DNA from: Pseudomonas bohemica
GTDB lineage: Bacteria > Pseudomonadota > Gammaproteobacteria > Pseudomonadales > Pseudomonadaceae
Assembly (NCBI RefSeq): GCF_002934685.1
Contig: NZ_NKHL01000108.1
Coordinates: forward strand, 82,866-146,865
DNA: 64,000 bases
Direction: 5' to 3'
The notes under the pieces were generated by a model, which saw only the letters and a program-made list of their open reading frames with translations, was not told the origin of the DNA and did not search any database. This document shows, one piece after another, positions 37,294 to 45,235 of the stretch (position 1 is its first letter; every line of letters begins with the position of its first letter). The position numbers and the translations under genes were made by a program.

Positions 37294-37785
37294 TCACAAA
37301 ATGGCTGGTTCGGCCTGGGACAGGGGGCGCACCGAGGTTTGCCAAGCGCTGGTGAAATCCTGCAGTCGGCCCCGGGGCTGAAATACCCTGCGCCAAATCC
37401 GCGCCATCCCCAGCAAGTCATCTTCAGAGGGGAGTGTCAGGCGACTGGCCTCGACCATCATCCAGGCAATCGCCGTCGAATAACGCAGGTTCACTGTCAG
37501 CTCCAGATCCGGGCCGGTGAGGAAGGCATGCTGACTGGCGAGGCCTCTGACCAGACTCGCAAGGTCTGGATCTTTGGCCAGATAACCATCCCAGAGCTGG
37601 TAGTGCAGTGAGTCGGATATGCCGTAAAGGCCGTGCCCGCGCTGGCTGTCGAGCTCGGCGCCCAGCGCTGACTGGCTGGCGGCGACGGCAAGCAGGAACG
37701 ATTCTGCTCCTGGCTGGTGGCGACCGAGATAGATCAGCGTGGGGCGGATCACATAACGGCGCAGTTCACTGGCGGCGATTCCCAT
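37294..37785 (-). CDS. lysozyme/transglycosylase-like hypothetical protein without the usual catalytic Glu
   Basis: 163-aa protein. The pattern 'VIRPTLIYLG', 'AASQSALG', 'GHGLYGISDSLHYQLWDGYL' (core GHGLYGISDS) resembles a group of phage-derived proteins with an SLT-like fold (there: 'ES..G....GLGLFQM'). Where those have Glu before Ser, this has Gln43 or so (S-Q-S), so lytic activity seems unlikely. No signal peptide, no membrane helix and no phage genes around it, so it could be a domesticated or relict phage gene. ATG at 37783-37785 with a GAGGG box upstream. It reads toward the FadL gene, with about 140 bases between. Confidence 0.6.
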   Translation of the reverse strand: MGIAASELRRYVIRPTLIYLGRHQPGAESFLLAVAASQSALGAELDSQRGHGLYGISDSLHYQLWDGYLAKDPDLASLVRGLASQHAFLTGPDLELTVNLRYSTAIAWMMVEASRLTLPSEDDLLGMARIWRRVFQPRGRLQDFTSAWQTSVRPLSQAEPAIL

Positions 37786-38001
37786 AACACCCTCAGCAGC
37801 TCAATGAGCCGGCGGACCCTGACGCTTGGCAGCGGGGATGAAATCCGGGTCCACCGGAAGCGGCTCAGACCGCTTGAGTTGAAGCGTAGTCTCATATTCG
37901 CGGTGTAAAGGGCTGTTTTTAAAATATTTCCCGAACGGCACGGCTGTTCATATTTCCGTCGGCCAAGAGTCCGCCGTTTTTTTCATATGAAAAACAGGCA
38001 C

Positions 38002-38033
38002 AAAAAAGCCCCGCCTTTTGAGGGCGGGGCTTT
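38002..38033 (-). terminator. rho-independent terminator after the 74-aa gene
   Basis: On the minus strand AAAGCCCCGCC pairs with GGCGGGGCTTT and is followed by TTTTTGTG. It is about 30 bases past the stop codon of the small gene. Confidence 0.88.
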
Positions 38034-38062
38034 GGCGCGCGCTTTTTAACCGACGAACGGTC

Positions 38063-38287
38063 TCAGGCTGTCAATGCCTGACGCGTGCGGTCGATCACGG
38101 CCTGCAGCGGTTCGGCGCTGGAGTACTGATCGGGATAGAGGCGTTCGCTGTGACGGGCGATGCCGTGTTCGTTGACGATGGTGAAGCTGAAGCAGCCTTT
38201 GCGGGCAGCCATGATCAGGCAGTCCATCGGAGCGAAGGCGTTGGTGAGGGTGCGGATTGCATCCTGAGTCTGGGTATAAGTAGTCAT
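38063..38287 (-). CDS. small conserved hypothetical protein
   Basis: 74-aa soluble protein. Visible features are 'FAPMDCLIMAARKGCFSFTIV', of which the centre is C-L-I-M-A-A-R-K-G-C, and 'HSERLYPDQYS' followed by a helix 'LQAVIDRTRQALTA'. The ATG at 38285-38287 is chosen; the open frame runs 40 codons further upstream, but that part is not gene-like. A strong terminator just past the stop codon supports a real gene. Function unknown; it looks like one of the many small Pseudomonas-specific families. Confidence 0.68.
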   Translation of the reverse strand: MTTYTQTQDAIRTLTNAFAPMDCLIMAARKGCFSFTIVNEHGIARHSERLYPDQYSSAEPLQAVIDRTRQALTA

Positions 38288-39183
38288 GGTTATGGTGATT
38301 CCTGAATCGACACGCAATAAGAGGCGTGCAAAATAAAAACGTTCCAGTAAACGCGGGCCGATGCTCGAATGCGAGTCAGGGCAGGGCGCAGAACCTGTCT
38401 GGAACAAAAGCAGCCAGTTGAAGCGCGATTATCATTTGGCGCTGGGCTGACTGGTAGGTACTTCGGAGGGCAGGCAACACAACAGGAGCAAAGGTTCGAT
38501 GCTCGGGGTGAAGATCCTGATCAATTTGCAGGCTGGTCTGAGCAGGCCATGATTGCTTCTCCACCCCTCCGATTTGTCGGCAGGTCGTGCGAGTTCATGT
38601 CTGGAAACCATCGAGGTGATCGATCCCTTTTTTCAGTCCGTGTGCTTGTGGGCAGTCAGGGATTGAGGGATTTGTTCGATCAGAATTGACTTTCAGCTTG
38701 GTACTAACGGCGGCGATGCTAACTGATCTGGCAAACCAGCGCAAGGTCGATTTGCAATCTGCAAGGGTAATGCGATTCACGAAACGCATCATCCAGACTT
38801 CACTGCTGCTTATAGCGTTTGGAAATTGACTTGTGCACATTAAAGCGCTTACCTGCCATCTCACTGTCACAATCAGTCCTAACAGCTTGATTTCACGCAG
38901 CGAATTATTAAGTCAATGAAAAGCATCGCTTTTTTTCGTTGGTGAAAAAATCGTCAGTTTGAACGCAGGCCCCATTCTACCTGCGTTTGCGGAGGTTCAA
39001 GGGGGGTTGTCCACTGAGTTATCCACAGGTTCTGTGGATTGTCCCAAGCGCTTGCTCTAATACGCGGCTTGGCACCGCCGCAGGCCGCTTTTTTCCTTCC
39101 TTGTCCCATTCTCAAACGGAATCTGACGGCAGCACAGGTTCTGCGCATAATGCCGCCAGCATGATTATGAGTTGGGGAATTTT
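38288..39183. other. gene-poor stretch of about 0.9 kb
   Basis: No ORF here has gene-like features. The part from about 38830 to 38955 is AT-rich with a T-run and many A-runs. From 39008 to 39041 there is a consensus DnaA box and a near-match in the other direction. The rmuC promoter should lie at the right end. Whether a small RNA is encoded cannot be told from the sequence alone. Confidence 0.5.
39019..39041. promoter_or_regulatory. DnaA box plus inverted near-match
   Basis: TTATCCACA (39019-39027) is a perfect DnaA box; TGTGGATTG (39033-39041) is its inverted form with one mismatch. They are five bases apart. This is about 140 bases before rmuC. There is no dnaA, dnaN, rpmH or parAB nearby, so this is not the main origin. 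Confidence 0.6.
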
Positions 39184-40662
39184 ATGGCTTTGGACCTCAC
39201 CAGCCTGTTGCTGGGTTTGGGGGCGGCGGCATTACCGTTGCTGGTGTTGGCGTGGCAACTGCAGCGTCGGGTCGCTCAGCGCGAGGCGGAATCGGCACTG
39301 CTCGACGAACGCTTGAGCAACGCGCAGATGGCCCAGGACGGTCTGAATGCGCAACTGGATGCCTGCCGTGACGAAATCAGCGATCTGGGCCAGGCCAACG
39401 CGGTCAAGCAGGCGGATCTCGCGGCAGTGCGCCGGGAAGTCGAGCTTCTGCGTCAGCAGCATGAGGCTGCGCGCCAGGCACAGGAGCAATTGGGCCGCGA
39501 GCGTGCACTTAAAGAGTCTGAGCTGCGGCGCCTGGACGCGCAGTGTGCTTCGCTTAACGCCGAACTGCGTGAACAGCAGGAAAGCCACCAACAGCGCTTG
39601 AGCGATCTACAAGGTTCACGCGATGAGCTGAGGGCGCAGTTTGCCGAACTGGCCGGGAAGATCTTCGACGAGCGCGAGCAGCGGTTTGCCGAAACCAGTC
39701 AGCAGCAGTTGGGGCAATTGCTCACTCCGCTGAAAGAGCGCATCCAGTCGTTCGAAAAACGCGTTGAGGAAAGCTATCAGCAAGAGGCCCGCGAGCGTTT
39801 CTCGCTAGGCAAGGAACTCGAGCGCCTGCAGTTGCTCAACCAGCGCCTGAGCGACGAGGCCACCAACCTGACCCGTGCGCTCAAGGGGCAGAAGACCCAG
39901 GGCAACTGGGGTGAGTTGATTCTGGAGCGGGTGCTGGAGCATGCCGGGCTTGAGAAGGGGCGCGAGTATCAGACGCAAGTGAGCCTCAAAGGCCCGGACG
40001 GTGAGCGCTTCCAGCCTGACGTATTGATTATGCTGCCGGGCGACAAGCAGGTGGTAGTGGACGCCAAGGTCAGCCTCACGGCGTATCAGCAGTATGTGTC
40101 GGCAGATGATGATGTGATTGCGCAAGTGGCGCTCAAGCAGCATGTGCTGTCGCTGCGTAATCATGTCAAGGGCTTGTCCGGCAAGGATTACAAACGTCTG
40201 GAAGGCTTGCACAGCCTGGATTTCGTGTTGTTGTTCGTGCCCATCGAGGCCGCGTTTTCAGCAGCGTTGCAGGCAGAGCCGACGATGTTTCAAGAGGCCT
40301 TCGACCGCAACATCGTAATCGTCAGCCCGACCACCTTGCTGGCCACGCTGCGGGTTATTGACAGCCTGTGGAAGCAGGAGCGTCAGAGCCAGAACGCCCG
40401 GGAAATCGCCGAGCGGGCGGGCTGGCTGTACGACAAGTTCGTGCTGTTCATTCAGGACCTGGACGAGGTCGGCAGCCGCTTGCAGCAACTGGATAAAGCC
40501 TACGGCGCGGCGCGTAACAAGCTGGTCGACGGCCGGGGCAATCTGGTCAGCCGCAGCGAACAGCTCAAGCTGCTCGGCGCACGGGCGAGCAAGAATCTGC
40601 CAGCCGACCTGCTGGAGCGGGCGATGACCGATGAAGATGGGTTGGTGCAGTTGCCGGAGTAG
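39184..40662 (+). CDS. rmuC: DNA recombination protein RmuC
   Basis: 492-aa protein of the RmuC family, thought to be a membrane-anchored nuclease-like factor limiting recombination at inverted repeats. N-terminal membrane helix 'LTSLLLGLGAAALPLLVLAW' (about 4-23, shown as the core LLLGLGAAALPLL), then a long coiled coil (about 25-210, rich in Gln, Glu, Arg), then the PD-(D/E)XK-like domain with 'QGNWGELILERVLEHAGL' near 242 (core GNWGELILE), 'PDVLIMLPGDKQVVVDAKVSL' near 280 (core DAKVSLTAY) and 'FVPIEAAFSAAL' near 350. The ATG at 39184 is chosen over a TTG four codons upstream. Confidence 0.94.
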   Translation: MALDLTSLLLGLGAAALPLLVLAWQLQRRVAQREAESALLDERLSNAQMAQDGLNAQLDACRDEISDLGQANAVKQADLAAVRREVELLRQQHEAARQAQEQLGRERALKESELRRLDAQCASLNAELREQQESHQQRLSDLQGSRDELRAQFAELAGKIFDEREQRFAETSQQQLGQLLTPLKERIQSFEKRVEESYQQEARERFSLGKELERLQLLNQRLSDEATNLTRALKGQKTQGNWGELILERVLEHAGLEKGREYQTQVSLKGPDGERFQPDVLIMLPGDKQVVVDAKVSLTAYQQYVSADDDVIAQVALKQHVLSLRNHVKGLSGKDYKRLEGLHSLDFVLLFVPIEAAFSAALQAEPTMFQEAFDRNIVIVSPTTLLATLRVIDSLWKQERQSQNAREIAERAGWLYDKFVLFIQDLDEVGSRLQQLDKAYGAARNKLVDGRGNLVSRSEQLKLLGARASKNLPADLLERAMTDEDGLVQLPE

Positions 40663-40673
40663 GCCTCACCATT

Positions 40674-40759
40674 GTTGGAGCGCGCTTGCTCGCGACGGCG
40701 GCCTTCCAGTCAAACCGTTGTGTCTGAGAAAGCGTTCGCTTGCAAGCGTGCTCCCGCAG
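40674..40759. repeat. REP pair, inverted, imperfect
   Basis: TTGGAGCGCGCTTGCTCGCGACGGC (about 40675-40699) faces AGCGTTCGCTTGCAAGCGTGCTCC (about 40732-40755), a degenerate copy. Confidence 0.6.
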
Positions 40760-40785
40760 CTTTTAGCTGACAAAGCGCGCTTATA

Positions 40786-40995
40786 TTGTATACACACTCT
40801 TCCGGGCATCTTCAGCTGCAAAACGCACCGCCATCAAGCACCGCTGCACTGTCAGCGGGCGCCTATCTGCTGATTCGGGCTGATATCGCAACGCTATCTT
40901 CCATTTTGCGACTCCTTCTAAAGCCGCTGTTTAACGCCGTTTCGTCCTCTTTAAAAAGTAGCTGGCACGCATTCTGCCTATGGATTCGTATACAA
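40786..40995 (+). promoter_or_regulatory. two GTATAC palindromes, candidate operators for a GntR-type regulator
   Basis: TTGTATACAC (40786-40795) and TCGTATACAA (40986-40995) each match the symmetric sequence TTGTATACAA in nine of ten positions. They are 200 bases apart and lie upstream of the NCS1 transporter gene. Palindromes of this kind are bound by FadR/HutC-type GntR regulators of nitrogen-compound catabolism in Pseudomonas. Inference only. Confidence 0.45.
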
Positions 40996-41070
40996 CCCAA
41001 GCTCGCCCCCGTACGCAGTGTCAGGCACGACCGTTTCGGGAGCCAGTTCGTCCTCTCAGGGAGAAATGCG

Positions 41071-42522
41071 ATGACCGAGCCAATGCCTCAAGGTTACAGC
41101 CCTCGTTTATATAACCAGGACCTGGGGCCCGTGCCGCAGAAGTGGAGCTGGTACAACATCTTTGCGTTCTGGATGAGTGACGTGCACAGCGTGGGCGGTT
41201 ACGTCTTCGCCGCCAGCCTGTTCGCGCTGGGACTGGCGAGCTGGCAGGTGCTGATCGCGCTGCTGGTGGGTATCTGCATCATTCAAGTGATCGCCAACCT
41301 GCTGGCCAAGCCAAGTCAGCAGGCGGCCGTGCCGTATCCGGTGATCTGCCGACTGGCGTTCGGCGTCTTTGGTGCGAACATCCCGGCAGTGATTCGTGGC
41401 CTGATCGCGGTGGCTTGGTACGGCGTGCAGACCTATCTGGCTTCCAGCGCCTTGATCATTGTGGTACTGCGATTCTTCCCACAAATGTCTGTGTATGCCG
41501 AGCCTCATTTTGCAGGCTTGTCTTACCTTGGCTGGTTCGGATTCCTGGCCCTTTGGCTGGTACAGGCAGCGGTGTTCTGGACCGGTATGGATTCGATTCG
41601 CCGCTTCATCGATTGGGCAGGGCCGGTGGTCTACGCGGTGATGTTCCTGCTGGCGGGCTGGATCGTCTGGAAAGCCGGCTGGGCCAATATCAGCTTCACC
41701 TTGTCCGAAAAATCCCTGACTGGTTGGGAAGCGTTCTCCCAAGTGATCATGGCCACCGCGCTGGTGGTCTCGTACTTCTCCGGGCCTACGTTGAACTTCG
41801 GCGACTTCAGTCGTTACTGCCGCAGCATGTCCGAAGTGCGTCGCGGGAATTTCTGGGGGTTGCCGATCAACTTCCTCGCGTTCTCGCTGGTGACCGTGGT
41901 GATCGTGTCGGGCACCTTACCGGTATTCGGCGAAATGCTGCATGACCCGATCGCCACCGTCGCGCGCATCGACAACAGTGTGGCAGTGCTGCTGGGTGCG
42001 TTCGCTTTCGTGACTGCGACCATCGGCATCAATATCGTCGCCAATTTCGTATCCCCGGCGTTCGACTTCGCCAACGTCGCCCCCAGCAAGATCAGTTGGC
42101 GGATGGGCGGCATGATTGCGGCAGTGGCTTCAATCTTCATCACCCCGTGGAACCTGTTCAACAACCCAGCCGTGATTCACTACACCCTCGATGTGCTGGC
42201 GGCATTTATCGGCCCGTTGTTCGGCATCCTGCTGGTGGATTACTACCTGATCAAGAAGCAGCAGATCGACGTCGACTCGCTGTTCAACGACGGTCCGAGC
42301 GGTCGCTACTGGTACACCGGCGGGGTCAATTACACGGCGGTCAAGGCATTGATTCTGGCGACGCTGGTGGGCATCGCGATCACCTTCGTTCCGGCATTGC
42401 AGCCAATGGCCAACTTTGCCTGGTTCACCGGTTGCTTCCTGGGCGGCGCATTGTTCTTCATCTTCGCCCGGCGCAGCCAGGCACACGAAGGAGAAGCACT
42501 GGCGCCAGCGGTGACGGGATAA
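41071..42522 (+). CDS. NCS1 family nucleobase:cation symporter
   Basis: 483-aa inner-membrane protein with about 12 hydrophobic segments. 'NQDLGPVPQKWSWYNIFAFWMSDVH' near 13-37 (core WSWYNIFAFWMSD) is the NCS1 signature, as in Mhp1/allantoin/cytosine permeases; 'GPTLNFGDFSRYCRS' near 238 (core NFGDFSRY) and 'NFVSPAFDFANVAP' near 325 (core NIVANFVSPAFD) are also typical. The ATG at 41071 has GGGAG eight bases upstream. Substrate unknown (hydantoins, allantoin, uracil or thiamine precursors are used by relatives). The location near gbuA recalls the transporter PA1419 of P. aeruginosa. Confidence 0.88.
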   Translation: MTEPMPQGYSPRLYNQDLGPVPQKWSWYNIFAFWMSDVHSVGGYVFAASLFALGLASWQVLIALLVGICIIQVIANLLAKPSQQAAVPYPVICRLAFGVFGANIPAVIRGLIAVAWYGVQTYLASSALIIVVLRFFPQMSVYAEPHFAGLSYLGWFGFLALWLVQAAVFWTGMDSIRRFIDWAGPVVYAVMFLLAGWIVWKAGWANISFTLSEKSLTGWEAFSQVIMATALVVSYFSGPTLNFGDFSRYCRSMSEVRRGNFWGLPINFLAFSLVTVVIVSGTLPVFGEMLHDPIATVARIDNSVAVLLGAFAFVTATIGINIVANFVSPAFDFANVAPSKISWRMGGMIAAVASIFITPWNLFNNPAVIHYTLDVLAAFIGPLFGILLVDYYLIKKQQIDVDSLFNDGPSGRYWYTGGVNYTAVKALILATLVGIAITFVPALQPMANFAWFTGCFLGGALFFIFARRSQAHEGEALAPAVTG

Positions 42523-42729
42523 AGGCGAACATATAACGCGAGCGGCTGACGGCTGTGCCGTTGGTCGCGTCAAATCTGGCATTTGCCGCTTTGGAATGTC
42601 TCAACGTAAAGAATGGGAAAATTTCCTGACGCGACACTTCGTAGCAGGCGTAAAGTGCGACTTAGCACTATGATCTGCGTTAAGCAGGCCAGAAGTTGGC
42701 TGCCAGCATTTCCCTGAAGGGGGCGTTAT

Positions 42730-42855
42730 ATGAACAGCAAATTGCAAGAATGGCTTCACGACGTAGGTGTTGCACTGGGTTTGATCGAACGGCCGAAACT
42801 GCAGCCGATTCCTGTCCGTACCGACGATGACCAGCGTCGCCGCCCACGCCGCTGA
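42730..42855 (+). CDS. conserved 41-aa small protein
   Basis: ATG at 42730, TGA at 42853-42855. A strong purine run (AAGGGGG) about seven bases upstream serves as RBS. The product starts MNSKLQEWLHDVGVALGL, then has a Pro-rich segment ('ERPKLQPIPVRTDDD') and an Arg-rich end. An amphipathic helix and a basic tail are visible, no signal peptide. Codon use and RBS support a real gene. I recall small proteins of this shape in this part of other Pseudomonas genomes, but cannot name a function. Confidence 0.65.
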   Translation: MNSKLQEWLHDVGVALGLIERPKLQPIPVRTDDDQRRRPRR

Positions 42856-43004
42856 GGCTGGGTTAGTATTAGATGTAAACCAGCGGCGCTATCGCCCGGT
42901 AGCCCGCTTCAGTGACTGCACCCGACGCTGTGGATAGCGCCACAGCCACTTGGGTGTGACGCCATCTCAGCCTTCATCTTTCTGGAAATCGAACGCATCT
43001 GCGT

Positions 43005-43295
43005 TCAGCGGGGTTTCCTGCTTGTCATCTGCACCAGTATCAGATCGACCAGCCCATCCAGCGTGAGCTGTCTGTAGTCTGGGTTGTCGGGCAGATGAGA
43101 GAGCTCGGTCTTGATCCGGTTCGGGAGAGTGATGTTGAAGTCGCTCTGCAGATCGGCGAAGAAGTCGCTGAAATCCTCTTCCTCGAGAAACAGGTTGCTC
43201 ATCATCACATCTTCATTTTCCTGGAAGGGTGATTTGTCGACGAGGATCTTCCCAAGCTCATCGATAACGTGCTGTTGGATTTCTTTGCGGTCCAT
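43005..43295 (-). CDS. acyl-carrier-protein-like protein lacking the phosphopantetheine Ser motif
   Basis: 96-aa acidic helical protein. 'QQHVIDELGKILVDKSPFQ' (core DELGKILVDKSPF), 'FFADLQSDFNITLPNRI' and 'LTLDGLVDLILVQM' resemble helices of an ACP (the last two match 'LE.EF.I.IP' and 'TV..LVD.I'). The DSL attachment motif is absent: the place before helix II reads 'NLFLEEEDFSDFFADL'. So it is probably not a carrier, or the resemblance reflects only the fold (DUF1493-like). It may be the counterpart of PA1420 by position near gbuA. ATG at 43293-43295. Confidence 0.6.
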   Translation of the reverse strand: MDRKEIQQHVIDELGKILVDKSPFQENEDVMMSNLFLEEEDFSDFFADLQSDFNITLPNRIKTELSHLPDNPDYRQLTLDGLVDLILVQMTSRKPR

Positions 43296-43482
43296 GGAAA
43301 GCCTCTGCTCTAGATGTGTGCGAAACCCATCCCGACTTCACATACAGAGGGTTACCGTTTGACAGCCTGGCGTTGCGTCGCTCCCTGGTTCTAGCCCATC
43401 GTCACGGCGCTGTCTGGTTAAGGCTAGTCCACGTCGGGGTCTCTGGACTGCTCCTTCTCACATGAAATTTTGTAACCGCCCA

Positions 43483-43510
43483 TAAAAAAGGACGCCCGAA
43501 GAGCGCCCTT
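43483..43510 (-). terminator. rho-independent terminator after the broken symporter gene
   Basis: Minus strand: AAGGGCGC, a short loop, GCGTCCTT, then TTTTTATG. Just past the symporter stop codon at 43551. Confidence 0.8.
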
Positions 43511-43550
43511 AGATCCTTGGCTGCGATGGTCAGGCTCGGGACTTGTCGAC

Positions 43551-44930
43551 TCAGGCTGCGCTGGCCACAGCAGCGGGGCGTGGCGAAACGAGGCTGACCA
43601 CCACGAAACTCACCAGCCCGACCGCCAGGCTGTAGTAAATCGGCGTGTTGGCGTCCAGTCCGTCCTTGAGCATGAACACCAGCGCTGTCACGAACCCCAG
43701 GCCCATGCTGGTGATGGCGCCAGCGGTGGTGGCGCGTTTCCAGTAGATCGCCCCGATCAGCGGGATCAGCATGCCGCCCACCAACAGGTTGTAGGCCAGC
43801 GTCAGGGCGCTGATTACATCGTTTACCACCAGCGCGATGGCCAGTACGACGATGCCGGTCAGCGCGGTGAACAGTCGGTTGATGCCCAGGCTCGACTGTT
43901 TTCCGCCGCGCAGTTTCGGCAGCAGGTCTTCAGTCAGGGTGGTGGATGCGGCGAGCAGGCCGGCGCTCGCGGTCGACATCATCGCGGCCAGGGCAGCGGC
44001 GATCACCAGACCGCGAATGCCATCTGGCAGCGAGGCTTTGACGATGGCGGCGAACGCGGTGTTGACGTTGGCCAGGTCCGGCAGCAGGACATGGGCCGCC
44101 ATGCCGATCAGGGCGCAGGCCAGGCCATAAATGATGCAGTAGATGCCAGCGATGGAGCCGGCGTACTGCGCGACCTTTTCGGTGCGGGCAGTGAACACGC
44201 GCTGCCAAATGTCCTGACCGATGAGAATGCCGAAAAAGTAGATCAGGAAATAGGTGATGATGGTGTCCCAGCCGATGGTGGTCCAGCTGAAGCTCGAGGC
44301 TGGCAGTTTGGCGACCAGTTCATCTCAGCCACCAACGCGGTACAGGCAGATCGGCAGCAGGATGAACATCAGGCCAACGGTCTTGATCACGAATTGCACG
44401 ATGTCTGTCAGTGTCAGCGACCACATGCCGCCGATGGTCGAGTACACCACCACCACGCCGCCGCCCAGGAGCACCGAGACCCAGAACGGCAGGTCGAACA
44501 GCACTTGCATGACGGTGCCAATGGCCAGGATCGAGGTCACGCCGATCATCAGCGCGTAGGCGAGCATGATCACCGCACTGGCCTGGCGGGCCATCGGGTT
44601 GTAGCGTTTTTCGAGGATCTGGGTGACCGTGAAGATTCGCAGCTTGAGCAGCGGCTTGGCGAGGAACAGGTTCAGGGCGATGATTCCAAGGCCCAGTGCG
44701 GCGCAGAGCCAGAACCCGGAAATGCCGTGGACATAACCCAGGCGCACGGTGCCGACGGTGGAGGCGCCGCCCAGGACAGTGGCGGCCATGGTGCCCATGT
44801 ACAGACTTGGGCCGAGGTTGCGCCCGGCCACCAGGTAATCTTCATGGGTCTTGGCCTTGCGCATGCCGTACCAGCCCAGCACCAGCATGCCGGCCGCGTA
44901 GATCAGCACGACGAAAATATCTAAAGCCAT
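43551..44930 (-). pseudogene. sodium:solute symporter (SSS family) interrupted by one in-frame TGA
   Basis: A continuous 459-codon frame (from the ATG at 44928-44930 to the stop at 43551) encodes a membrane symporter, except for one TGA at 44325-44327. The first part (201 aa) begins 'MALDIFVVLIYAAGMLVLGWYGMRK' (core IYAAGMLVLGWYGM) and has the Na+-symporter pattern 'GTMAATVLGGASTVGTVRLGY' near 45 (core LGGASTVGTVRLGY). It ends '...YRVGG-stop'; the frame resumes 'DELVAKLPASSFSWTTIGWDT' without any shift and continues through ten or so further membrane helices to the normal end. TGG (Trp) to TGA is the simplest change. By position next to gbuA it would be the 4-guanidinobutyrate (or related) importer. 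It may be inactive, or read through at a low level, or a sequencing error. Confidence 0.85.
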
Positions 44931-45082
44931 GGAGTGTCTCCAATCATTGTTTTTATAGTGAGTCGCGAATCATCCGGCTGAAATGACGCAGGCAGTCAGC
45001 GGTGAAGGCTGTTTATTGTGTGTGCAGCGATAGCGATGAAGCCGTTTGCGGTCGTTTATGAATTCCATCCACGCGCACAGCA

Positions 45083-45177
45083 CCTGTGTGAATGAGCGTG
45101 CTCACGAATGCGCCGGTACATCCAATGCATGTTCAGCGCCTGAACGTCAGCGTTCGCGAGCAAGCTCACTCCCACAG
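45083..45177. repeat. REP pair, inverted
   Basis: GTGTGAATGAGCGTGCTCACGAA (about 45086-45108) faces TTCGCGAGCAAGCTCACTCCCACAG (about 45152-45177), in the gap between gbuA and the symporter remnant. Both genes are on the minus strand. Confidence 0.75.
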
Positions 45178-45235
45178 AGTCCGATTCCAGCCATGACCCC
45201 CGGTTGGACCGGAGTTCGTTGGGCGGGCCTCGTTT

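Larger units (their letters stand above)
40663..41070. other. 408-base leader of the NCS1 transporter gene
   Basis: Contains a REP pair (about 40674-40759), then a stretch with two GTATAC-centred palindromes that look like operator half-pairs, described separately. The open frame that runs through the leader into the transporter gene does not look coding before 41071. Confidence 0.55.

Noticed and set aside
38595..38870. 91-codon minus-strand ORF in the gene-poor region
   Set aside because: Composition does not look coding, no RBS and no known motif; kept only as part of the gene-free stretch.
39008..39041. Chromosomal replication origin
   Set aside because: Only one perfect DnaA box and no dnaA, dnaN, rpmH or parAB in the area.
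44325..44327. TGA read as selenocysteine
   Set aside because: The SSS symporter family has no known selenoproteins, and I saw no convincing SECIS-like hairpin directly after the TGA. A Trp-to-stop mutation is simpler.
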